From: Alphaproteobacteria bacterium
GTDB taxonomy: Bacteria > Pseudomonadota > Alphaproteobacteria > UBA6615
Assembly (NCBI GenBank): GCA_013003285.1
Contig: JABDJY010000240.1
Location: 1-14,204, forward strand
Length of the DNA stretch: 14,204 nt
Reading direction: 5' to 3'
Shown here in pieces: positions 1 to 6,029 of this stretch (position 1 is the first letter of the stretch; each line of letters opens with the position of its first letter). A program made the position numbers and the translations under genes. A model generated the notes under the pieces. That model worked only from the letters and a program-made list of their open reading frames with translations, was not told where the DNA came from and made no database searches.

Positions 1-1449
1 GCTTTGGATTTCCAGGGTACCGCTGTGCAATTCGACAAAGGATTTAACCAGCGGCAGCCCCAGGCCGGTTCCCTGATGAGACCGGGTCAGCACGTTTTCG
101 GCTTGGCCGAACGGGGTCAGCACATGATCGATATCTTCTGGCGCAATCCCGATGCCGGTATCGCTCACGGTAATTAAATAGTCGTCGCCGGGTTCCGCTC
201 CGGCACGCACGGTCACCCGCCCGCCCTTGGGCGTAAACTTGATGGCGTTCGACAACAGGTTCAGCAAGCCACGCTTTAGAAGCTGTTCGTCACCATAGAT
301 ATCAGGCAGGTTGGGCGCCGCATCGAGAGCCACATGGATCCCAGCCTGTTCGGCACGGTCGCGCAACAGTCGGATAGATTCCTTGATCAGCCCGCGTACA
401 TCGATGAGATCCTCGCAGAGCTCCGCTGCACCGGCCTCAACCTTGGACAAATCGAGAATGTCGTTGATGACCCCCAATAAATGGTGTCCACCGTTTTGGA
501 TGTCATTCATATACTCGCGATAACTCTCATCGCCCAACGGACCATGGGGTTCGCTCAACATGAAATCAGAGAAGCCGAGGATAGCGTTCAGCGGCGTTCG
601 CAACTCATGGCTCATATGAGCCAGAAATTCACTTTTCATCCGATTGGCCGATTCCGCCTGTTCGCGCGCTGCATTCAACTCGACCTTATGGGCCTCGGTT
701 TCGGTCAGCATCTCGTTGAAAGCATCGACCAGATTACCGAGTTCATCGCGACCGTGCTTCTGCGCCCGCAGCGAATAGTCATGTTCGCGCGAAACCGATT
801 GCATGGTGTCCAACAGACCGAGGATCGGGTGGGTGACTTCGCGTTGCAGGCGCAACGCGAGCCACCAGGCCAGCGCAATCGAGAATAAAATAATGATCAC
901 GACGACCGACAAATAGGTGCCAATGGTTGCGCCGATTTGGGCGAGGTTTGAGCGAATAAGCAGACCACCAATCATGTCGCCATCAAGCCAAATCGGACCG
1001 AACAGATCGACCGAACGCGGCGTCCATACAATTTTGTAGAGCGGTGCGCCTTCGGCCAAAAAATCAGACAGAAAAAATTGGTCGGGTAAATCGGACTCAC
1101 TTGGCCAAATCCATCCGGGCGCAGCGTCCGGTTCTTCACCCCCGGCGCGGATCGCATGATGGGCGAACAAGGCGCCATCGGGCGTGTAAATACTCGCTGC
1201 ATCGATGTTGGGCCGCGCCCGCAATGCGGCAAGTGTTTCGCGGGCGGCGGCCGGATCACCGAACAGGATCGCGGCGGTCGAATTGCTGCTGGTGATCTGG
1301 GCGATCGCCGTCAGCTCCTGCACCAGGGCGCGCCGGTAGTTATTGATCTCCAGCCCGACGAACACGGTGGACGCAATGATCACAACGATCGTCGTCGTGA
1401 GCACCGAGATCGCGGTGAACTTGTGGCGAACGGACAGGTTGCGGATCAT
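1..1449 (-). CDS. CHASE8-like/HAMP sensor histidine kinase, copy B (3' end cut by window edge)
   Basis: Inner-membrane sensor kinase; 483 residues are visible and the frame stays open to base 1. Order: TM1 about residues 12-33; a periplasmic CHASE8-like domain about 35-175, with a SNSTAAILFGD stretch and a later SIYTPDG; TM2 about 180-200; HAMP about 200-255; HisKA with phospho-acceptor H281 (SHELRTPLNAILGFSD); and HATPase_c with N box (NLLSNAIKFTP), G1 (DTGIGIA) and G2 (GTGLGL). Only the last strand and tail are missing. The ATG at 1449 overlaps the stop of the yfiR-like gene as ATGA, so translation is probably coupled. It is closely similar throughout to the kinase at 3737-5338. In known systems a CHASE8 domain beside YfiR is the target of YfiR inhibition (YfiN), but there the output is GGDEF; here it is a kinase. 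No receiver domain is visible and no response regulator gene is in the window. Signal and target are unknown. Confidence 0.93.
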   Translation of the reverse strand, partial: MIRNLSVRHKFTAISVLTTTIVVIIASTVFVGLEINNYRRALVQELTAIAQITSSNSTAAILFGDPAAARETLAALRARPNIDAASIYTPDGALFAHHAIRAGGEEPDAAPGWIWPSESDLPDQFFLSDFLAEGAPLYKIVWTPRSVDLFGPIWLDGDMIGGLLIRSNLAQIGATIGTYLSVVVIIILFSIALAWWLALRLQREVTHPILGLLDTMQSVSREHDYSLRAQKHGRDELGNLVDAFNEMLTETEAHKVELNAAREQAESANRMKSEFLAHMSHELRTPLNAILGFSDFMLSEPHGPLGDESYREYMNDIQNGGHHLLGVINDILDLSKVEAGAAELCEDLIDVRGLIKESIRLLRDRAEQAGIHVALDAAPNLPDIYGDEQLLKRGLLNLLSNAIKFTPKGGRVTVRAGAEPGDDYLITVSDTGIGIAPEDIDHVLTPFGQAENVLTRSHQGTGLGLPLVKSFVELHSGTLEIQS

Positions 1450-2138
1450 TTTTCGGGCACAGCATTGATCTGTGCGGTCTGGGTATCGACGGTTACAGCG
1501 AGACGCAGAAGCTTGGAACTCAACCGCACACCCGCCAAGCCGGCGGCGTCAACATTGACCTCAAGGCGGCTGCGGTCTTCCACTTCGGTCAGACCAATGA
1601 TTCCACCGGCAGTGGCGAAATGTTCAAAATCCGCGACCGTCAGGATTGGCAGTCGGGAAACTGTATCGAGAATTTCCCCCAGGTGAGGTTCTTCAGAACC
1701 GCTGACAAACAAAATATGACAGGCTGGTGCGTTGTCGACATCGGTGGACATGGTAATGGCCAGCTGCCGTTGGCCCACACGCTTGCCCCGCAGCGATTGC
1801 AAGGCAGCGCCGAACGGATCACGCCCGAGCACGCACAAGCGTACCGGCGCATCCGCACCGGTGAAGGCTGTTTCAGGCCAGGTCGCGAATTTCGCCAAAT
1901 TATAGAGGATCGCCGCCTTGATCAGATATTCCCGGGACACCCGCTCTCGAGCGGCTTCATCGGTCGATGGCGCCACAGCGACCGGGATGACCGAATCCGC
2001 CCGCGCAGTCGAGATGCTAGACAGAATAATGACAAGGACCGCAAGCGTCACAAAAACCAAACGCTTCAGTATAGGGGCAACCGAAATCGCGTCTTTTATC
2101 GGCCGGCCGGCAATGTCCGATCGTGCACCCATAGCCAT
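1446..2138 (-). CDS. YfiR-family periplasmic protein, copy B
   Basis: Member of the YfiR (DUF4154) family, small periplasmic proteins. Pseudomonas YfiR binds and inhibits the diguanylate cyclase YfiN. After a basic N-terminus there is a hydrophobic segment (about residues 26-45) ending in STARA, consistent with a signal peptide. Family hallmarks follow: REYLIKAAILYNLAKFATWP, RLCVLG and CHILFVSGSE, then PILTV, GGIIGL and a C-terminal SSKLLRLA. Two cysteines (about C102 and C140) match the spacing of a conserved pair and could form a disulfide. Start: ATG at 2138 shares its A with the RTX stop (TGATG), as in copy A; an in-frame GTG at 2141 is the alternative. It overlaps the downstream kinase by ATGA. 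By analogy it should modulate the periplasmic domain of that kinase; this is inference. Confidence 0.92.
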   Translation of the reverse strand: MAMGARSDIAGRPIKDAISVAPILKRLVFVTLAVLVIILSSISTARADSVIPVAVAPSTDEAARERVSREYLIKAAILYNLAKFATWPETAFTGADAPVRLCVLGRDPFGAALQSLRGKRVGQRQLAITMSTDVDNAPACHILFVSGSEEPHLGEILDTVSRLPILTVADFEHFATAGGIIGLTEVEDRSRLEVNVDAAGLAGVRLSSKLLRLAVTVDTQTAQINAVPEK

Positions 2139-3403
2139 CACAGCAGAATGTTAGCGTTGGAGGTAATGTCGGGGTCGACCACCAGGGTCGCGGTAGATGA
2201 CCCAACCACTTGCGTATAGATCTGATTACCACCGCCGTCGACGCCGCCATCGGTCCAGCCATTACCCGCTTCGAGGCTATCGCCGGCATCTCCAGTAATC
2301 GTCAGAATATTAGCGGCATCAGTTGCGTCGAGAACGTTTTGAGCTGTCAATGAAATGATGTTGGCGCCGACATCGCTTTGTAAGTCGATACTTTCGAGGC
2401 GGGATACTGAGCCGCCAAAACTTGTGAGATCGATATCGCCGTTATCGACACGCAGCGTATCGGTGCCGCCTTTACCGTCGATAACCGCGTCGGCGCTGTC
2501 CCACACCAGAACATCGTCGCCCAGCCCACCGTCGAGCCGATCGGCGCCCACGCCGCCATCGATCGTGTCGTTACCAGCGAAGCCGTGGATCAGATCATCA
2601 CCCGCGGTGCCGTTTAGGATGTCGTCGCCCGCGCTCCCATTGATGACGTTTGTACCACCACCGCCGCCACCGCCGCTATCTCCACCACTACTCTCCTCTG
2701 GGGGAAGCACCTCGCCGCCGGCCGGCGTGAAAAAGTCGTCGTTTAATCCAAGACCGTCTAATCCAAGCCCTTCCTCGAGGTCGAATATGCCGGAACCAAA
2801 TATCTCTGCTTCGTACTCGGATTCGACTTCGGAAGCCGCGCCATTCGTCGCCGCTTGTTCAGTCAACGACTGAGGGTCGATGAACGACAGGTCACTCGCC
2901 GGCGTAACACCCGAACTCGCATCCTCATTTTCTGATTTCGGTTCTTCCTCTTTCTTCTTCTGTTTCTCCTCCTCCGGCTCCGGCTCGGTCGGTTCGGCGC
3001 TTTGAGATACAGCGCGTATAACCTCGCCCACCGTTGGTAAGGCGGCACTACTCAATTGAAGCCCCAGCAAACGGCCGAGGCCAAAATTCGTCAGATCGGC
3101 GGGGAAGTCATCGGTATGTACCGTGGGCGCCGGCAGGTCATCGTCATGAAATACCGGCGCGGGCAAATCATCATCGTGGAAACTGGGCGTTGGCAAATCT
3201 TTGTCAATGAAAGAGGGAGCCGGCAAGTCGTCGTCATGAAATGACGGAAATGAGCTTTGGGTTAGTTCCACGGGCGCCCGGGAATCGCCCGTATTGCTCA
3301 AATTTGGATCCGCAAGCCGGTCCTGCGACAGCGCCGCCAAATCGACGCGCGCATTGTCAGCGCCTTGCGTGCCCGCAGCATTATGGTCGGCTTGCTTCTC
3401 CAT
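2138..3403 (-). CDS. small RTX calcium-binding protein, probable type I secretion substrate, copy B
   Basis: 421 residues, very acidic, with no N-terminal signal peptide. Order: hydrophilic N-terminus; five 10-residue tandem repeats of type PSFHDDDLPA (about 53-102); a DLTNFGLGRLLGL motif (103-115); a Lys/Glu-rich charged stretch (about 136-160); FFTPAGG (224-230); a Gly-rich linker; five RTX nonapeptides of the GGxGxDxLx type (256-300); then a 120-residue C-terminal domain (VWDSADAVIDG, TLRVDNGD, GWTDGGVDGG, TLVVDPDI) ending in hydrophobic NILL. RTX repeats bind Ca2+ outside the cell, and a C-terminal uncleaved signal fits type I export; no transporter genes are present in the window. The paralogue at 6029-7963 shares the C-terminal domain, the DLT motif and the TPAG segment but not the tandem repeats. 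It is first gene of cassette B. Physiological role unknown; a ligand or surface partner for the YfiR/kinase pair is my hypothesis. Confidence 0.87.
   Translation of the reverse strand: MEKQADHNAAGTQGADNARVDLAALSQDRLADPNLSNTGDSRAPVELTQSSFPSFHDDDLPAPSFIDKDLPTPSFHDDDLPAPVFHDDDLPAPTVHTDDFPADLTNFGLGRLLGLQLSSAALPTVGEVIRAVSQSAEPTEPEPEEEKQKKKEEEPKSENEDASSGVTPASDLSFIDPQSLTEQAATNGAASEVESEYEAEIFGSGIFDLEEGLGLDGLGLNDDFFTPAGGEVLPPEESSGGDSGGGGGGGTNVINGSAGDDILNGTAGDDLIHGFAGNDTIDGGVGADRLDGGLGDDVLVWDSADAVIDGKGGTDTLRVDNGDIDLTSFGGSVSRLESIDLQSDVGANIISLTAQNVLDATDAANILTITGDAGDSLEAGNGWTDGGVDGGGNQIYTQVVGSSTATLVVDPDITSNANILL
3098..3247 (-). repeat. five 30-bp in-frame tandem repeats (PSFHDDDLPA)
   Basis: Five consecutive 30-bp units inside the copy B RTX gene encode PSFHDDDLPA, PSFIDKDLPT, PSFHDDDLPA, PVFHDDDLPA and PTVHTDDFPA. 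The last unit runs straight into the ADLT motif. The units differ by a few bases each, so the array is not freshly expanded. The paralogue has a single DSDLPADLT at the equivalent place, suggesting the array grew from that one segment. Confidence 0.9.
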
Positions 3404-3451
3404 TACCGGTTATCCAGCTTTTATATTCGCGCTCTATATTTGCAAATAAAA

Positions 3452-3479
3452 AGACTAACCGACATATAATTGCAGTCAA
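3452..3479 (-). promoter_or_regulatory. possible promoter for cassette B
   Basis: On the minus strand TTGACT (3474-3479) is followed after 16 bp by TAGTCT (3452-3457), about 50 bp upstream of the RTX ATG. The -35 is good, the -10 is weak. The surroundings are AT-rich, so chance matches are likely. Confidence 0.3.
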
Positions 3480-3636
3480 CAATTGAATATTAGAAGCATA
3501 TTGAATAGTTATTACTATTTAATTATTGAATAATTTTAATTTAATCTCGCAAAAGCGGGATTTTGGGCCATTTTGGGGCTATTATTAGTTAACCAGGCAC
3601 GTCAAGGCTAACGCCCATCGCCCTACCGGTTATAGA

Positions 3637-3678
3637 CGCATTTTATGCGAATTCGCAGACGCCTCGCGGACCGGTCCG
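3637..3678. repeat. cluster of perfect palindromes downstream of the copy A kinase
   Basis: Three dyad elements lie within 42 bases: hairpin CGCAT-TTT-ATGCG (3637-3649), the overlapping 12-bp perfect palindrome TGCGAATTCGCA (3646-3657), and after nine bases the 12-bp perfect palindrome CGGACCGGTCCG (3667-3678). They could be operators or RNA structure in the A-to-B read-through transcript. No regulator is known. Confidence 0.45.
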
Positions 3679-3736
3679 AAATCACGGAGAAAATTACTGG
3701 AACAGTTGGCAGCGTAGGGTTTTCGCGCCGCCGCCG

Positions 3737-5338
3737 CTAGGCAGGTTGGGCCGCGGCGGGGCGATCATCGGGGTCCACTGCCTTGCCTATAGCCTGGCCA
3801 GTAGGTTCAGCTTGGATCGACTTGCGTCTCTCAAACCAAGCATCCACTGAACTATCTATAGAACGCAGTCGTATCCGCGAGCCTGGCAAGCGGATGGTGA
3901 CATGGGTGCTATCGCCGACGCTGCTCTTAAGATCCAGCGTGCCACCATGCATTTCGACAAAAGACTTCACCAGTGGCAGCCCCAACCCGGTGCCATCATG
4001 GGAGCGGCGGAAAACACTTTCGGCCTGCCCGAACGGAGTCAGAACATGGTTGATGTGTTCGGGAGCGATCCCTATGCCCGTATCTGTGACAGCCAAAAAG
4101 AAGTCGCGCCCGGGTTGAGCTCCGGCGCGGACAACTATCTCGCCGCCCGCCGGGGTGAATTTGATGGCATTGGATAACAGGTTTAGCAAACTACGCTTAA
4201 GCAGCTGTTCGTCGCCGTAAAGATTGGGCAGGCCAGTCATTGTCTCGACCTTGAGATTTAACCGTGCAGTGTCGGCGCGCTCGCCCAAAAGTCGAACACA
4301 TTCGCCGATCAGCGCTTCAATATTGACGATCTCTTCGCTGAGGGTCGCATTGCCGGATTCGATTTTCGAAAGGTCAAGAATATCGTTGATCACGTCGAGC
4401 AGATGCTTACCGCCAGTTTGAATATCCAACATGTAATTATGGTAGTTCTCATGGCCCAAAGGTCCGAGCGGCTCGGTCAACATGAAATCGGAGAAGCCGA
4501 GAATTGCATTCAAGGGCGTCCGCAGTTCATGGCTCATATGGGCAAGAAATTCGCTCTTCATTCGGCTCGCCGATTCCGCCTCTTGGCGCGCCGCGTTGAG
4601 TTCCAATTTGTGAGCTTCGGTCTCGGCAAGCATATGGTTAAAGCCATCGACCAGGGAACCCAGCTCGTCGTTGCCATACTTTTTCGCCCGCAGCGAATAG
4701 TTACGATTGTGCGAGACCGACTGCATTGTCGCCAGCAATCCGTGGATCGGGCCGGTGACTTCCGTCTGCAACCGCGCGGCAAGAACCCAAGCCATGACCA
4801 CGGCCATGGCGATGATCAGCAATACGACACCGAGGTAAGTCTCAAAGGTGGCGTAAAGTTGGGTCAAACTGGAACGTATATGGATCGCGCCGATGATTTC
4901 ATCGTCGAATATGACCGGTCCATAGAGATCAACTGCGCTCAACGACCAGGTCAGCGAATAGGGTTGTTGATTACGGACGCCCGAGTTTTTGCCAAAGCCC
5001 GACCCCAACTCTCGAACCCAGTCAATCGTCCCGACGGCCTCGCCGAAACGCGCAAATTGTTCGCCATCGAGCGTGTAAATCGACGCAGATTGGATATTGG
5101 GCCGCGCCTTCAGGGCCCCCAACGTTTCTTGAGCCGCCGGTAAATCGTTGAACAGGATCGCAGCGGTTGAGTTACTGCTGGTGATCTGCGCGATGGCCGT
5201 GAGTTCCTGTACCAGAGCGCGCCGGTAATTGTTAATCTCAAGCGCGACGAACAGCGCCGATGCCAACACTAAAACGATGGTTGTTGTCATCACCGCAATC
5301 GCGGTCACCTTGTAACGTACAGGCAGATTAGCGAGCAT
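3737..5338 (-). CDS. CHASE8-like/HAMP sensor histidine kinase, copy A
   Basis: Complete 533-residue inner-membrane histidine kinase. TM1 about residues 12-33; periplasmic CHASE8-like domain about 35-160 (SNSTAAILFND, ALKARPNIQSASIYTLDG); TM2 about 168-188; HAMP about 188-243; HisKA with phospho-acceptor H270 (SHELRTPLNAILGFSDF); HATPase_c with NLLSNAIKFTP (N390), DTGIGIA (from D419) and GTGLGL (from G449). A 45-residue tail of low complexity ends in DDRPAAAQPA. No receiver, PAS or GGDEF domain. I chose the ATG at 5338 over the TTG at 5341 because it aligns with the start of the copy B kinase. It begins ten bases after the yfiR-like stop (TAG), with a weak AGG nearby. Last gene of cassette A; sensing probably goes through the adjacent YfiR-like protein. 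The cognate response regulator is not in the window. Confidence 0.94.
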   Translation of the reverse strand: MLANLPVRYKVTAIAVMTTTIVLVLASALFVALEINNYRRALVQELTAIAQITSSNSTAAILFNDLPAAQETLGALKARPNIQSASIYTLDGEQFARFGEAVGTIDWVRELGSGFGKNSGVRNQQPYSLTWSLSAVDLYGPVIFDDEIIGAIHIRSSLTQLYATFETYLGVVLLIIAMAVVMAWVLAARLQTEVTGPIHGLLATMQSVSHNRNYSLRAKKYGNDELGSLVDGFNHMLAETEAHKLELNAARQEAESASRMKSEFLAHMSHELRTPLNAILGFSDFMLTEPLGPLGHENYHNYMLDIQTGGKHLLDVINDILDLSKIESGNATLSEEIVNIEALIGECVRLLGERADTARLNLKVETMTGLPNLYGDEQLLKRSLLNLLSNAIKFTPAGGEIVVRAGAQPGRDFFLAVTDTGIGIAPEHINHVLTPFGQAESVFRRSHDGTGLGLPLVKSFVEMHGGTLDLKSSVGDSTHVTIRLPGSRIRLRSIDSSVDAWFERRKSIQAEPTGQAIGKAVDPDDRPAAAQPA

Positions 5339-5348
5339 CAAGCCAGAC

Positions 5349-6029
5349 CTAGCGCTGCGCGGCTTGGGTGCTGACCGTATCGGCCAGGCGCAACAGTTTG
5401 GAACTTAGTTTCAGACCCGCCTTCTCAGCCGCCCCCAGATTGATGTCGATGCGGCTACGATTCTCAACTTCTTTCAAGGCGATGATACCGCCCGTATTTG
5501 CGAACCGCCGAATATCACCGACTGTCAGGATCGGCAGCTCGGCGACATAGTCCAGGATCGCCGGTAAATCAGCCTCTTCAGAACCGCTGACGAAGAGGAT
5601 GTGACACTTGGGCGCTTCATCGACCGTACTGATGCGCGCCGTCGCGAGGGAACGGTTGCGCACCTGTTTACCGTGCAGACCATCGAGCGCGACTCCGAAC
5701 GGATCGTCGCCCAATACACATACGCGCAACGGCGCATTCGGATAACTAAAGGCGCTTTCCGGCCATGATGCGAACTTCGCGAAATTGAAAAGGATCGCCG
5801 CCTTAATCAGATATTCCCGGTTAAGCGTCGCCGCGTCAGTTTGAGCTTCGGCAGGCACGGCGCCATTCACCTTGGCGTTCTGCGTAACGATCAAGTTTTC
5901 GGCGCGGACGTCGCTCGCAGCCGCCACAGCGAACATACCGACGGCCATGCCAGCAATGGCGAGGCCACGGAGCGATCTTGTGACGGCCGCCGCGATACGC
6001 ATTTTTTGCCGGTCGAAAGCCATGACCAT
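5349..6029 (-). CDS. YfiR-family periplasmic protein, copy A
   Basis: 226 residues. A basic N-terminus and a hydrophobic stretch (about 18-38) ending in ASDVRA look like a signal peptide. The YfiR (DUF4154) core begins at about residue 71: REYLIKAAILFNFAKFASWP, RVCVLGDDPFG, CHILFVSGSEE, PILTV, GGIIAL, KLSSKLLRLAD. Cysteines C104 and C142 correspond to those of copy B. The open frame extends upstream to 6137, but that part lies inside the RTX gene and gives an unrelated Arg-rich sequence. The ATG at 6029 shares one base with the RTX stop (TGATG), as in copy B, so I take it as the start. In Pseudomonas YfiR is a periplasmic, redox-responsive repressor of YfiN; here the only CHASE8-like partner encoded nearby is the histidine kinase, so the pair probably forms a YfiR-gated kinase. 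This is inferred from family and gene order. Confidence 0.93.
   Translation of the reverse strand: MVMAFDRQKMRIAAAVTRSLRGLAIAGMAVGMFAVAAASDVRAENLIVTQNAKVNGAVPAEAQTDAATLNREYLIKAAILFNFAKFASWPESAFSYPNAPLRVCVLGDDPFGVALDGLHGKQVRNRSLATARISTVDEAPKCHILFVSGSEEADLPAILDYVAELPILTVGDIRRFANTGGIIALKEVENRSRIDINLGAAEKAGLKLSSKLLRLADTVSTQAAQR

Larger units (their letters stand above)
3404..3736. other. intergenic region between cassettes A and B
   Basis: 333 bases without a gene, between the stop of the copy A kinase and the start of the copy B RTX gene. The part near the RTX gene (about 3420-3545) is strongly AT-rich and should carry the cassette B promoter. The part near the kinase stop is GC-rich and holds stacked palindromes (3637-3678). 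TACCGGTTAT occurs twice (3404-3413 and 3624-3633). TCTCGC-AAAA-GCGGGA at 3546-3561 can form a short hairpin but has no convincing U-tract on the minus strand. I see no clear intrinsic terminator for cassette A, so read-through into cassette B is possible. Confidence 0.6.

Noticed and set aside
3546..3567. TCTCGC-AAAA-GCGGGA followed by TTTT as a plus-strand terminator
   Set aside because: No plus-strand gene ends nearby, the stem is only six pairs with a G-T, and the minus-strand tail is not U-rich enough.
1..5338. The kinases as YfiN-type diguanylate cyclases
   Set aside because: HisKA and HATPase_c motifs are clear in both and no GGDEF motif is visible in either; only the periplasmic input resembles YfiN.
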